Positions 33,196 to 44,500 of a stretch of DNA of 64,000 bases are shown one piece after another. The notes under the pieces are model-generated. The model saw nothing but the letters and a program-made list of their open reading frames with translations, had not been told where the DNA came from and did no database searches. Numbering within the stretch: the stretch's first letter is position 1; each line of letters starts with the position of its first letter. Origin of the DNA: Linepithema humile (lineage: Eukaryota; Arthropoda; Insecta; Hymenoptera; Formicidae); NCBI RefSeq assembly GCF_040581485.1, contig NC_090130.1:10230001-10294000 (forward strand), in the 5' to 3' direction. The translations under genes and the position numbers were made by a program.

Positions 33196-33918
33196 TGTAA
33201 CGGTGCGAATTTATTTCGCGATCTTATTGCTAAGCGCGGAATAGCTCGCCGGTGCCAGGATTCGGGATAAGCGGTTAGACAGGGAGACTCCAATCAACTA
33301 GACCAATTAAGGGTAACAAAACAACTATATTCTTAAACAAAAGAGTAATAATACATTTGCAAAGCAATTATGGAGGGCAAGCGGTAGCCATCGAACAAGC
33401 GGGTGCGCATAATAAGCGGTGTATAGCGAGATCGCAAGGTGAGCGTACAAAAGCGGGGGAGCGCAAGAGGAGCGAACAAAAGCGGGGGAGCGCAAGATCG
33501 GATTTAGCCGCTATGTCCCAGAAAAAAAAACGGTCGCGAGCGGGAGCAACTAAAAGGTCGGAATACGCCGCGGAAGAATACTAACTAAAGAATACAAGCT
33601 AAAGAATACAAACTAAAGAATACAAACTAAAGAATACGTAAATCTACGAAGGAACGGTAAAATGGATTGCTAGGAAGAGCCGAGTCGGAGTGCTTCTCGG
33701 TGGCTCGGGAGATCTGCAGCGTGCTCACTGCAGACCGGGACGGTGCCTACTGGCCGGAGCGACAGCCTTATATACCCGGCCGCCCCACTCGGCGGCAGCA
33801 TTCCGGTGACGCATTACGGTGACGCATTACGGCGACGCATTACGGCCGGCGGCTTGATGCATGGCCGATCGTCGTGGTCGATCGCGCGACTAGTAATATG
33901 GGTTAAGTTTATGTTACA
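33196..33918 (-). repeat. Gypsy 3' LTR (left on + strand)
   Basis: 723 bp. The adjoining CTACTCCCCTCTTTAATT is a polypurine tract on the minus strand. Contains a small AAGAATACAAACTA repeat at 33,585-33,635. Confidence 0.85.
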
Positions 33919-34700
33919 CTACTCCCCTCTTTAATTAGGGCGCGATGCGGGTGGCGGAATGAGGCGTGAAGAACGCGCCTGACTGTAGTGGTCGAAGCGC
34001 ACTAACCATCGTCCGGCGGTGGTAATCACGTGGTATTTCCTGCTGCGGTGGGCGCCCCAGTACGGTACTTGTACCCGGGTCCCGTCTGCCAACTAGACAT
34101 CCACGTCTGGTGGGGTGGTCGGAGTTGGTGGCGTCGTCGATGAGGCGGCGGCGGCGGACGATGTGCCTGATGGCCGGGTAGTCGGGTATCTCCGTGGCGG
34201 TGTCCGTGGGTTCGGCGGGGGCTCGGTTCGCCGGCCGGTCCGTGCGGAAGGTGGTGTGGCGAATGCCGCACGTAGAATCCGCATTCGCGGCGAGGCTAGT
34301 GGGCCTGCAGCCGTATGCATGGCCCGTAGCTCTGCGCTCATCCACCGCCGGGGCTAAATCGGCGGTGGTAATAACAGCCAGGCAGTTTTTTCCCGCTGCT
34401 CGCGGTCGGATCTTTGTATCCGCGTCCCTATGTTGGGCCGACTGTGATCTGGGCGCATGCAGGCGCCTCGTTGTCTGAATCGTCGGATATATCGCCGAAT
34501 AGACGACGCACCTCGTCTTGCCGTGTCGACATTGCGAAGAAAACTAATTGCTAGCGGTTACTTGTTGTGTATACAAACTCGGATAGGCCGCTTTTGCGGG
34601 GTGTCGCGGCGCGCGACATAGTAAACATTATGGCTGGGCTTGCGGCGCGGTCGACCCTTGCCCCGTGTTTTATATATTAGGAATGCGGTGCGGGCCGTGT
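33919..34700 (-). other. GC-rich 3' untranslated part of Gypsy
   Basis: No credible frame. High GC content makes long spurious open frames on both strands. Confidence 0.5.
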
Positions 34701-35146
34701 TTACATTCCGGGCGGCGCCGATTTTAGGTCTTGTACGTGCACGCGGCGATACCACCTATTATTTACCGAATTGCATAAATCGACGATGACGGGCGATATT
34801 ATCGATTTTACGACTAGCGGTCCGATATACTTTGGCGCGAGTTTCGCGTTGAACGCTTCGGCTTTGTCGGAGAGGTGTCGGTCTTGCTTCCAGACTTCTT
34901 CTCCAACTTTCGGACGCCAGTCTCGGCGGCGTAGGTTATAGTGCCGTTCCTGGCGTTGGAAGGCTTGTGCTAATTGCACCCGGACGACTTCGTAGGCTCC
35001 CTCCAGCTGCTGCCGGTTCGCCTGTAGGTTCCTGCCGGTGATGGTCATGATGCGGTCTTTGGGGTGTGGCCCGGCTAGTTCTCGACCGTGGTTGAGGAAG
35101 GCCGGAGTATAGCCGGTGACCTCGTGCCGGGCGGTGTTGTACGCGA
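34701..35146 (-). pseudogene. Gypsy integrase C-terminal part
   Basis: Past the hAT insertion the polyprotein resumes with FAYNTARHEVTGYTPAFLN and continues through LEGAYEVVRVQLAQAFQRQE and LAPKYIGPLVVKSIISP to a stop at 34,701. This is the usual integrase tail. Confidence 0.75.
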
Positions 35147-35433
35147 ATTGTAACTAGAGATGGCCAAAAAAATGAATTGAATCGATTCCCGTGAATCGAT
35201 TCAAATCGAATAAGGCCGATTCGATCTATCTTAATAATCGAATAATTTGAATTGATTCAATTTGATTCAATTCAATTTATGATTTAATATTTTTGTATTT
35301 TATTAATAAATTATTATTTATAGAACAGGTTATAGACAGATAGATAGATAGATTTAGATAATTTTTTTATTTATTAAGATATATTTAGATATAATTAATA
35401 ATAATAAAAGATATAATTTTACATTAAAGAAAA

Positions 35434-38324
35434 TTATAAAGTACCTAACCACTGTTCTTTGGATAGAGATCCAAGAAATAATAATTTTGATAATCTCTTT
35501 GGAGACAATCTGTTTCTTTGTTGTGTTATTATGTTCCCTGCTTTTGAAAAGAGACGTTCTGAAGGAACTGATGTTGCCACAATTGGTAGAAATTGCTTCA
35601 TAACTTTATATAAGCTTTTATAAATCATTTTCATATTTGTCCAATTTTTTAATGGGTCGTCTAAGCGATCAATCACGGGCTGATTTAAATATTGCTTTAA
35701 TTCAATGTCTTCTGAATCATCGTTGGACCGACTATTAGCAGAAAGAACTAATTCATCATGTAAAGACCACAACGAATGTTCTGAAGATGCTACAATTTCC
35801 TCCGTAATCGAAAGGGTTTGTTCTCTAACTTCTCTAAGATTTGAATGATCTGGTAGTTCTCTAAGTTTAGTTGTTATTTTTCTCATTGCGTTTACAAGAG
35901 CTAGTGGATTTTGAAAATGTAGCTTTTTAAATCTAGGATCTAATAATGTTGCTACCGCCCAAATTTAATTATCCTCGATGTTTTTAAAGCGTTTATTTAA
36001 TTTGTTACGTCCTGATAGATGTAGAATTTTTTTCGTTGGGCTCGGCGATCGACGTAAACGGACCTGACCGCACGAGCCGAGCGGCACGTTTAGGACTTGC
36101 GACGGGTCAGCGACTGGAAGAGTCGTTTTTACTCCGTCAACAAGTCAACCGCTCGTGGTTCCCTTTTTGGGTCAAGGAATTGAATCCCTATTAGAGAGGA
36201 GGAAAAAAAAAACAAATGAGCCACCAGGAATAGGAATGTAAAACCCTATCTACTAGCTAGAGTTCCCGTAGGTGGAATCCAAGAGTATGACTAGTTGGTG
36301 CCAGTTTTTTCTTTTTATCTCTTACTCTAACCGTCTGGAGTCGGTTAAGGACTCCAGCTACCGCGAAGTTTTGACTTTTACGGTTTTTCTGGCGACGATA
36401 GGCACGCTGAGCGGCCAAGGTGAGTTTTGTTGGTTCCGCGTTTACTAGGTCTGGTATTTAATGAAAAGAAAAGAATCGTGTAGTCTGATCAGGACGTAAC
36501 AAATTCATTAAGCAAATGTTGTTTAAAATTTTTCACAATATCCGAATCAGGAAAACAATTCTTGATTGCATTGCTCATGCAGTTGACTAAAGGAATTACA
36601 GTGCTACAGGTAACATAATTTTGTCCAGAGAGTTCTTTTGTAACCAGTTCAATAGGTCTTAACAGATGAACAATTTCTTTTAAAATATTAAGCTCATTAC
36701 CAGTTAGCATTGGCGGTGCACGAGGAAATTTTAACAAAGTAGAATTTACTATATCCGCTAACAGAATAAATCGTTCTAACATATAGAAAAGAGAATTCCA
36801 TCTTGTTGGACATTCTTGAATGAGCTTTAAAAATGTGCTATCTGTTTTACCATGCTGTTCCTGAATCCTCCGTATCTCATCTGCAGCACTGACACTCTGC
36901 TTACAGAAGGTCACAATAGTTTTAACCTTTTTAATTACATTTTTGATGTCTTCCGTAGATTCAATTGCTTTTGTCGGAACTAAATTCAATAAATGCGCAA
37001 AGCATGAAATGTGTTTGTTTTTGCCAAAAAGATCGCTCACAGCTTTTACTATATTTGCCGCGTTATCTGTCACTACAGCAATAACTTTTTCTAATTGAAT
37101 ATTCCAATCGTTGCAAAGTTCCTCCAATTGTTCTCCTATTAAAGCAGCTGTATGACTCTTTTTTAATTTAATGACGCCAATAGTAACGTTGCATAGATTT
37201 TCTTCTAAATAGTGAACGGTAACTCCTAAATAACTTGTTGTTTGCATTTCTGTCCAAATATCTGTAGTCAATGTAAAGTGCGATACAGAAAGAAAATGAT
37301 TTTTTATTTTCTTACTCAAGTAGTCATATTCCTTATCCAATCCTCTTGTTATAGTTTGCCGACTAGGTATTTTATATAAAGGAATAGCAGTTTTCATAAA
37401 TATTCGAAACCCTTCATTTTCTACAGTAGATATTGGTAAACAATCCCTTGCTATCATATAAAGTAAAGCTTTAGTAATTTTCTCGTTTTGAACACCCCCA
37501 CCTAGGAAAAAATATATAATGTTTATACAAATATTTATACCTACTTATTAATCAATATCTAATATAGTTTCACTTACTTGAATATGAATTTATGCTATCA
37601 AATGCAAAATCAATTGGAATTTGTCTTTTCTTTTTGGTAGTTGATGTTGATGAAGTAGTTGATGATGAAATAGCTGAAGATCGCTTTCTGCTCTCACTGT
37701 TCTCAGAACTAAATTCTTCATCAAAAGAAGCGGCTGAAGTTGAAGGCTGTAATATTTACATAAATTACTAAGTATAAATATTTTTAAAATCATAGTTTTT
37801 ACAATTAGCTTACAAACTCAGATAGCACATATGTTCAAAATACATCCAAAGGACACTCAAAGACTCAAAAGATCCAATTTCTGTTGTCTTCAAGACATCT
37901 TTGGCATATCCTTTAAACATAGATATGCTATAGCTGTCTGAAAACTTACCCGTGATCTTTCGTATCCGTAATCACATATCATCCTTATCTGTTGAGAACT
38001 TCGAGCCACGCAAGATGAAATAGCTTCTGGTTCTGGACTTGGTTCTGGTGGAATTGGTGAATCCAAATCCAAAACTATCTGAGATTGCACAGATCGTAAA
38101 GAACTCGCACTCACGCATGATAAATTTGAAAGACGGCTTGATGAATGCGATTCTTGCTCAAATTCACAAATTTTTGTTTTATTAATGTGTTTTCGTTTTA
38201 AATGATTATTTAAATTAGTTGTATTGCCGCAGGTTTTCATAACAACATTGCACAACCTACAACGTGCTGTTGTAGAAGATTCTTGAATAAAATACTTCCA
38301 TACACTTACTCTCGGTGGAGGCAT
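35434..38324 (-). pseudogene. hAT transposase with BED zinc finger, interrupted
   Basis: The N-terminus at about 38,324 (MPPPRVSVWKYFIQESSTTA) has a BED finger, CRLCN...HLKRKH. A donor near 37,950 and short exons (about 37,577-37,746) lead to a large exon (37,500-36,502) with TDIWTEMQTTSYLGVTVHY, VVTDNAANIVKAV, CFAHLLNLV and CPTRWNSLFYMLER. The C-terminus (35,998-35,434) has the dimerisation region (PIVATSVPSERLFSKAGNII). A solo LTR interrupts it after LLNE, and a TAA stop lies at about 35,970. Removing the LTR and one AATT gives LLNELNKRF. ZBED-type hAT. Confidence 0.85.
36003..36501. mobile_element. Solo LTR inside hAT transposase
   Basis: Starts TGTTACGTCCTGA and ends TCAGGACGTAACA. AATT flanks both sides (35,999-36,002 and 36,502-36,505). 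499 bp without a coding frame. TG/CA ends and a 4-bp duplication point to an LTR left by recombination between two LTRs, probably Gypsy. Confidence 0.82.
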
Positions 38325-38406
38325 TATAATTGCAGAAATAATAATACAAAAAAATTTTGTTATTTTTAATTTTTTATTGCACATTTAACAATTGATGCAA
38401 CAATTA

Positions 38407-38573
38407 AGTTAGATACACATTAATGCGTAAGCATTAAGCATAGCTACACTCTGTGATTCTATTGGCTACACGTATTGTATTACACAGCAACAAGAGCTAA
38501 TAGAGTCAAAGCTAATAGCTGATAGAATCGCAGAGCGCGGCTTACGCATTTGCGTGATAATGTGTATCCGGCC
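38407..38573. repeat. Palindromic MITE, GATACACATTA ends
   Basis: The left GATACACATTAATGCGTAAG and the right GCTTACGCATTTGCGTGATA, then ATGTGTATCCGGCC, are inverted. Flanked by TTA, compatible with PIF/Harbinger. Confidence 0.6.
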
Positions 38574-38576
38574 TTA

Positions 38577-39259
38577 GGCTGGCGTCCCATGGACTGATAT
38601 TTTCCGCGTAACGCATATCGCCTAACCCAATCAGAAATGTCCTACGTTTGTTGTTTGGCCTATTTCAAAAAGTTGATTGGTTACGCGATACGATTATGGC
38701 TTCTGCACACAGGACACGGTCAAGATTTATAGAGAGAAGGTTACCTCAGTAAAACCGATTGAGGGCGAGGGACGATGAAGTAAGGGGGGAGCTAGAAACA
38801 GCTTGATGGCGAGGAGCGATGAAGGAAGGGGGGAGCTAGAAACAGCTTGATGATGAGGGGCGATGAAGGAAGAGGAGAGCATGATGATCTCATCGACAAA
38901 CAGTAACTGTCTGAGATAGCTTCTGTTCGCCGATGAGATCATCATTGCCCCTCTTGCCGCTCGCCCTTCTCTGCATTTGCCTTTCTTGCCGCTCGTCTCT
39001 CTCTGCATTTGCCCCTCTTGTCGCTCGTCCCTCTTTGTGCATGAGGTAACCTTCTCTCTATAGATCTTGGGACACGGTAACCTTTGCCGTGCGGCAAGAC
39101 GCGACGCGGTAACCAATCAACTTACAACTTTTCCATAAGAGCAAAAAATTGATTGGCTGCCGCATCGTCTTTTGCCGCGCGGCCAGCGTTGACCACGTCC
39201 TGTGTGCAAAAGCCATTACGCGGAAAATATCAGTCCATGGAACACATGGGACGCCAGCC
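38577..39259. repeat. Palindromic element, GGCTGGCGTCCCATG ends, interrupted
   Basis: The left GGCTGGCGTCCCATGGACTG and the right CATGGGACGCCAGCC, with GATATTTTCCGCGTAA inside, are inverted. It is split by the 9-bp-TSD MITE at 38,721-39,069. Confidence 0.7.
38721..39069. mobile_element. 9-bp-TSD MITE
   Basis: Ends CAAGATTTATAGAGAG and CTCTCTATAGATCTTG. GGACACGGT is at 38,712-38,720 and 39,070-39,078, a perfect 9-bp duplication. Purine/pyrimidine-rich inner repeats (GCTAGAAACAGCTTGATG) occur twice. Confidence 0.88.
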
Positions 39260-39381
39260 GGGATTTGGAATTCGGGATTGTCACTTCTCGTGAATCGATT
39301 CATACGATTCATCGGAACACTTGAATTGATACAATTTTTTCGATTAATCGAAATAAATAAATCGATTCATTGTTGAATCGA

Positions 39382-40563
39382 TTAATAATCGGCCATCCCT
39401 AATTGTAACGCGTATATACGCTTGTCCCAATCGCAATGGTCGCGTCCTACGTATTGTGCGATCATTGTTTTGATCGTCCGGCTTGCCCTTTCTACCGGGT
39501 TGCAATGTGGTGCGTAGGCGGGAGTTGTACGGTGTCGGACCCCGAACACACGGAATAGTTCCCGGAATTCTCGTGACGTGAATTGGGTGCCGTTGTCGGA
39601 CGTAATTTCGCTAGGCGTCCCGTGGCGGTAGATCAGCCGATGGGTAACCTCTCGCGTAACGGCGAGTGCGGTGGCCTGTCGGAGGGGTGCCATCTCTACC
39701 CACTTGCTGAACCGGTCTTGCATGGTTAGTAGCCACGTATGTCCTTGATGGGATCGTGGTAGAGGACCAACTAGGTCTATGGACACCTGTTGCCATGGGG
39801 TGCCCACCGGAGTTGAGTGCAGATTGCCCGCCGGTCGTTGTTGGAGAGTTTTATGTGCGAGGCATGTTTGGCACTTCCGGACGTAGTTGGCGATTTCCCG
39901 GAATATGTTCGGCCAGTAATAGGCTCGGGCCACTCGAACAATTGTTTTGGCGGTCCCGAGGTGTCCGGCGGCTGGCTCGTCATGAGCGCGTCGTAAGACG
40001 GCCGTCCTTTGGTTACGGGAGACGCACTGCTTCCATTGTTCTTCGATTGGTGTGTCGTGGAAGTTGAGGTCGTGTAACAGATGGCGATAGAGGCATCCAT
40101 CTCGGAGCTCGTAATCCGGGTATCCGGCCGGGTTGGCCCGTACTGCCGCCTCTAAGCGTCGGTACCACTTGCAGGTTTCCTCCTGCTGTACCGCGCTTAC
40201 CTCCGGCTCTCTTGATAGGGCGTCAGCCAACTGGTTTTGCGAACCCTTGCGATATCTGATGTCGAAGTCGTACTGTTGCAGTTCGAGCGCCCAGCGGGCC
40301 AGGCGTCCGGTTGGTGACTCGATTTTCTGGAGCCATCGTAGTGACTGGTGGTTTGTTATGACCGTAAAGCGGTACCCCTCCAGGTGATCCCGCATCCGGC
40401 GTACACCCCAGATCACTGCCAAGCACTCGAGCTCCGTAGCGCTGTAGTTTTTTTCGGCGAAACTTAACGTTCGGCTGGCGTAGGCCACTACCCGTTCTCC
40501 CTCGTCATGTTGCTGGGTGAGTATGGCGCCGAGGCCTACGGTGCTAGCGTCGGTCTGCAACAC
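39382..40563 (-). pseudogene. Gypsy RNase H and integrase
   Basis: Starts in RNase H (LQTDASTVGLGAILTQQ) and continues with ITNHQSLRWLQKIE, an HHCC finger (AHDEPAAGHLGTAKTIV, then CQTCLAHK) and the integrase core (VSIDLVGPLPRSHQGHTWLL, ITSDNGTQFTSREF, a glutamate in NPVERASRTI). The hAT insertion ends it; the continuation is at 35,146. Confidence 0.85.
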
Positions 40564-40756
40564 AAACGGGCGGCTGAAGTCCGGACAGGCGAGTACCGGC
40601 GTAGTGGTTAAGGCCTGTTTGAGGCTGCGGAACGCTTCTTCTTCTTCGTCGGTCCATCTCCATCGTACGTTTTTGCGGGCGAGGCGGATGAGTGGCGCGG
40701 CGATAGCGGGGAAGTCCGATGAATCGTCGGTACCATGAGGCTACCCCGAGGAATTG

Positions 40757-41386
40757 TCAAACTATGCGGATCGTCGTAAGTGTCGGCCAGCTTGTGATGG
40801 CGTTGACCTTGTCTGGGTCGGTATGGATGCCATCCTGATCGATGATGTGGCCAAGGTATTTTAGGCTACTACGGCAGAAATGGCACTTTGCCGGATTCAA
40901 GCGTAAGTTGGCGTTTCGCAGCCGTCGAAAGACTTCTCTCAGGTGTCGCAGGTGGTCGTCGAGGGTTTGGCTGGCCACCACTATGTCGTCGAAGTAGACC
41001 AGCACGTTTGGCTCGAGTTCAGGCCCGAGGACGGTGTCGAGCAATCGTTGGAACGTGGCTGGTGCAGAATGCAGACCGAACGGCAGGACCCGGAACTGTC
41101 GGAGCCCTCGACCGGGGACGGTGAAGGCGGTCAACGGACGGTTCTCTGGCGTGAGCGGTACCTGCCAGTATCCGTTCTTTAAGTCCAGTGTGGATAGGTA
41201 CCGGGCTCCCCTCAATTTGTCCAGAGTTGCCGTTATGTGTGGTAGCGGGTATGCGTCCTTCTCGGTGACTTGATTTAGCCTTCGGAAATCGACGCAGAAT
41301 CGATACGTGCCGTCCTTCTTCCGGACGATCACCACGGGCGAGCTCCAGGCACTGGTGGACGGTTCGATTATGCCTTCCCTTTCCAT
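40757..41386 (-). pseudogene. Gypsy reverse transcriptase
   Basis: RT motifs EREGIIEPSTSAWSSPVVIV, FCVDFRRLNQVTEKDAYPLP, LDLKNGYWQVPL and VYFDDIVVAS. Frame breaks at about 41,400 (protease side) and 40,700-40,750 (thumb/RNase H side). Confidence 0.85.
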
Positions 41387-41402
41387 TTTCTCGACTTCGC
41401 TG

Positions 41403-42062
41403 TCAATAATAGCCGCATAGCTGCATAGCCGGGTTTCTGGGGCGATACCGTTGCTTAATCGGCGCTTCGCAACGTAGCCTAATGTGGTGCGTTGCGTGAC
41501 TCGTTGGCCTTGTGATTTGGTCGAACTTTGGTAGTTCCCTGGCCAGAAATTCCTTAAGACGGTCGGCTTTGTTCGTAGCTGCCGTAGAAGCGGTCGGGGA
41601 AACTGTCCCGGTGGCAGGATCCCAGCTGATCCGCCGTGTTGGTGGTGGTGGTAGAGTGAGCCTTAGTTTGGCCCATAGGTCCGTCCCTATGAGGACGGTG
41701 GTGCTCAGCCCCAGTAGCACGGCAAAATGGTGCCTTGCGATGCGCTCGGAGGTGATTACTCGAGCTCCTATCAGTTGGCTTATCGCTACTCGAGTGCCGT
41801 CAGCCAGATGGATTCGGCGGCGGCATAAAATGGTGCTGCATCCCTTTAGTTGCGCTGTCATTTTGGTACTCATCAGCCATACCTCGGATCCAGAGTCTAT
41901 CAGGGCCTGGATGCTGTGGCCCCCCATAGAAACTTGTACGTGTGATCGCGGGCAGTAAATTATTCGGACTCGGGCCGGTCGGCGACCGCTACTACTCCGG
42001 CCCGGGTGTCGATTCCCGATGGCGGGTGGCACTCTCGCGTGAGTACGCCGTCCTTTCCGCAT
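41403..42062 (-). CDS. Gypsy protease region
   Basis: Overlaps the end of gag by about 100 bp in another frame, so it was probably expressed by frameshifting. Carries VSMGGHSIQALIDSGSEVWL, with the DSG of a retroviral-type aspartic protease. Ends near a short duplicated GCATAGCTGCATAGC that may be the frame break. Confidence 0.75.
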   Translation of the reverse strand: MRKGRRTHARVPPAIGNRHPGRSSSGRRPARVRIIYCPRSHVQVSMGGHSIQALIDSGSEVWLMSTKMTAQLKGCSTILCRRRIHLADGTRVAISQLIGARVITSERIARHHFAVLLGLSTTVLIGTDLWAKLRLTLPPPPTRRISWDPATGTVSPTASTAATNKADRLKEFLARELPKFDQITRPTSHATHHIRLRCEAPIKQRYRPRNPAMQLCGYY

Positions 42063-42931
42063 TGCGAGCAGAATTTAAGCGGTGGCCGCCTACAGTTTTG
42101 GCGCGTGTGTCCCCGCTGCTTACATCGCCAGCAGCACTGAGTCCGATCGTACGTAGCTGCGGCGACTCGGTTTCTAATCAATTCTGGTTGGGGCTGCCGT
42201 TTGCCCCTTCGAGCCTGGATTTTGTCTATGTTGGCCACTTTTGCCTCGAGCTCTTCTATGCTTGTCACGCCTTCGAGCGGTACGTAGAGCTGGTAATCCT
42301 GGTTCATATTCTCGTGCAGGATCTCAAGTTGGTCTTCCGGTGAGTATCCTCCGGCACGTCGCATCATTGTCTGCAGCTCGGTTACATAGGTGACGAAGGT
42401 TTCGCCCGGCTTTTGCTGCCTGGCCTGGATCTCACGTCTCAACTGCCGCTGGTACCCCAGTGTCAGATAGTGGGCCTTGAAGGCCTGGCAGAATTCCGCC
42501 CAGTTCGCCCAAGAGGTTCGGTTGTTGCGGAACCATAGAAGGGCATTGCCCCGGAGTAACTCGGGTAGTCCGAGGAGTAAGTGTGCTTCTTCGTACCCAT
42601 ACTCCTGGCCTAGTTCCTCTACCCTTTCTATAAAGCCTAGAGGGTCTTTTCCCTCAAAATGTTGGCCCCACTTCCGGATCTGATTTAGTAGCTTGGTCCG
42701 TTCGAAAAGGTTGAGGGCTGGTTTTACTTCGGCCCTCGCTTTGGCCAATCCAGCGCTCTCCGTTGATGGCCCTGGTATGTCTGGCATCGCGATTTTTGTC
42801 TCAGGGTGGGCTTTTACGAACTGTGCGAGTCGTTTGCGCAAATCGTCCAATTTTCCGCTCGCGTCAATGTTAAGCCGCGTTAAGATCTGTATCACTTGCT
42901 CCTTTGTTAATTGATATATCCACGCGGACAT
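41960..42931 (-). CDS. gag: Gypsy Gag with N-terminal SAP-like motif
   Basis: 323 residues. Residues 8-38 (LTKEQVIQILTRLNIDASG, then KLDDLRKRLAQF) look like a SAP helix-turn-helix. Capsid-like helices follow (about 70-230: LRGNALLWFRNNRTSWANWA). The C-terminus has a CCHC knuckle, CWRCKQRGHTRQNC, and a second, altered one, CSQCGKDGVLTREC. The frame is open and complete. Confidence 0.85.
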   Translation of the reverse strand: MSAWIYQLTKEQVIQILTRLNIDASGKLDDLRKRLAQFVKAHPETKIAMPDIPGPSTESAGLAKARAEVKPALNLFERTKLLNQIRKWGQHFEGKDPLGFIERVEELGQEYGYEEAHLLLGLPELLRGNALLWFRNNRTSWANWAEFCQAFKAHYLTLGYQRQLRREIQARQQKPGETFVTYVTELQTMMRRAGGYSPEDQLEILHENMNQDYQLYVPLEGVTSIEELEAKVANIDKIQARRGKRQPQPELIRNRVAAATYDRTQCCWRCKQRGHTRQNCRRPPLKFCSQCGKDGVLTRECHPPSGIDTRAGVVAVADRPESE

Positions 42932-42962
42932 TGGGCTACGTAGATTGGAGTCTCGGGATTAC

Positions 42963-42981
42963 GGTCCCTGTTCGGGCGCCA
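42963..42981 (-). other. Primer binding site, tRNA-Lys type
   Basis: Read on the minus strand it is TGGCGCCCGAACAGGGACC, directly abutting the LTR. This is the classical tRNA-Lys(1,2) primer-site sequence. Confidence 0.9.
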
Positions 42982-43678
42982 TGTAACGGTGCAAATTTAT
43001 CTCGCGATCTTATTGCTAAGCGCGGAATAGTTCGCCGGTGCCAGGATTCGGGATAAGCGGTTAGACAGGGAGACTCCAATCAACTAGACCAATTAAGGGT
43101 AACAAAACAACTATATTCTTAAACAAAAGAGTAATAATACATTTGCAAAGCAATTATGGAGGGCAAGCGGTAGCCATCGAACAAGCGGGTGCGCATAATA
43201 AGCGGTGTATAGCGAGATCGCAAGGTGAGCGTACAAAAGCGGGGGAGCGCAAGAGGAGCGAACAAAAGCGGGGGAGCGCAAGATCGGATTTAGCCGCTAT
43301 GCCCCAGAACAAGAAACGATCGCGAGCGGGAGCAACTAAAAGGTCGGAATACGCCGTGGAAGAATACTAACTAAAGAATACAAGCTAAAGAATACAAACT
43401 GAAGAATACAAACTAAAAAATACGTAAATCTACGGAGGAACGGTAAAATGGATTGCTAGGAAGAGCCGAGTCGGAGTGCTCCCCGGTGGCTCGGGAGATC
43501 TGCAGCGTGCTCACTGCAGACCGGGACGGTGCCTACTGGCCGGAGCGACGGCCTTATATACCCGGCCGCCCCACTCGGCGGCCGCATTCCGGTGACGCAT
43601 TGCGGCCGGCGGCTTGATACGTGGCCGATCGTCGTGGCCGATTGCGCGACTAGTAACATGGGTTAAGCTCATGTTACA
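42982..43678 (-). repeat. Gypsy 5' LTR (right on + strand)
   Basis: 697 bp, matching 33,196-33,918 with short indels and scattered substitutions. Confidence 0.88.
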
Positions 43679-43920
43679 TTGTTTTTATTTTTTATGTTTT
43701 ATCTAATAGATGGCAGTATGGTATATGATGGAGGACAGCATCACGAATTGAGCTTGCGTATTTTTTGCGAGCCATCTGAGTAGCACACCTTGTTAATGTT
43801 CTTATTATTCTGAGACAGTACAGAAGAAAGGGAATTGTACTCGTAATTATTAATATATTGTGAGTTTGATATCATCCAAGTGTTACTATTTGATTCCATC
43901 AAACAGCCTCAATCCCCACA
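43679..43920 (+). repeat. Copia 3' LTR, remainder
   Basis: Starts with the TTGT duplication, then continues the LTR to TCAATCCCCACA. Matches 27,287-28,867 outside the insertion there. Confidence 0.85.
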
Positions 43921-43969
43921 CTTTATTCCTTATTTCTCTATGTAATTGCTGCCTTGCGCTGATTATTAA

Positions 43970-44500
43970 TTAATTAACTAAAATAATCAAGAAACATCAG
44001 ACCTCGATTATTGAGTAATTAAATAATTGAAATTATTTCCTTCTGATTACCGATTAATTAAGTAATCAAAAATTTTCAATTCTAATTACTGATCGATAAA
44101 GTAATTGAAATTTCCTCCTGATTACCGATTATTCAAGTAATCAAAAATTTTATTTTTTGATTATTGATTGATAAAGTAATTAAATAATTTTACGCTTTGA
44201 TTACCGATTAATCAAGTAATCAAAAATTTTATTTTTTGATTATTGATTGATAAAGTAATTAAATAATTTTACGCTTTAATTACCGATTAATCAAAAATTT
44301 TATTTTCTGATTACTGATTGATAAAATAATTAAATAATTTTTTGCTTTGATTACCGATTAATCGAGTAACCAAAATTTAATTTTCTGATTACTGCTTGAT
44401 AAAGTAATCAAATAATTTTCGAGTTTGATTATTGGTTAATCGAGTAATCAAATAATTTTTGAGTTTGATTATTGATTATCTAAGTAATTGTTAATCAAAG
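43970..44500. repeat. AT-rich minisatellite, about 65-bp units
   Basis: Degenerate units around GATTACCGATTAATCAAGTA and TTGATAAAGTAATTAAAT, at least seven. Each unit is itself partly palindromic. Confidence 0.75.

Larger units (their letters stand above)
35155..39401 (-). mobile_element. hAT transposon inserted in Gypsy integrase
   Basis: Ends TAGAGATGGCC and (inverse) TAGGGATGGCC, with ATTGTAAC on both sides (35,147-35,154 and 39,402-39,409), the 8-bp duplication of hAT. Subterminal AATCGATTC repeats occur at both ends. It encodes a BED-finger transposase on the minus strand. Confidence 0.92.
33196..43678 (-). mobile_element. Gypsy retrotransposon (tRNA-Lys primed), reverse orientation
   Basis: LTRs 33,196-33,918 and 42,982-43,678 run from TGTAAC to GTTACA. 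TTGT on both sides (33,192-33,195 and 43,679-43,682) is the 4-bp duplication. On the minus strand the order is LTR, primer site, gag, protease, RT, RNase H, integrase, LTR. A hAT element splits the integrase. The LTRs differ by small indels, including short GACGCATTACGG repeats, and some substitutions, so this insertion is older than the CsRn1 one. Confidence 0.9.
27278..43920 (+). mobile_element. Copia retrotransposon hosting a nest of insertions
   Basis: LTRs of about 250 bp (without insertions) begin TGTGGAATATTG and end TCAATCCCCACA. The 5' LTR is 27,278-28,867 (interrupted); the 3' LTR starts at 33,183 and resumes at 43,683-43,920. The flanks CTCTA and CTTTA could be a 5-bp duplication with one change. 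The internal part (28,868-33,182) codes for Gag, protease, integrase, RT and RNase H with several lesions. Confidence 0.88.

Noticed and set aside
34026..34478. Pro/Arg/Thr-rich frames on both strands
   Set aside because: High GC content of the Gypsy 3' untranslated region; no motif, several frames open at once.
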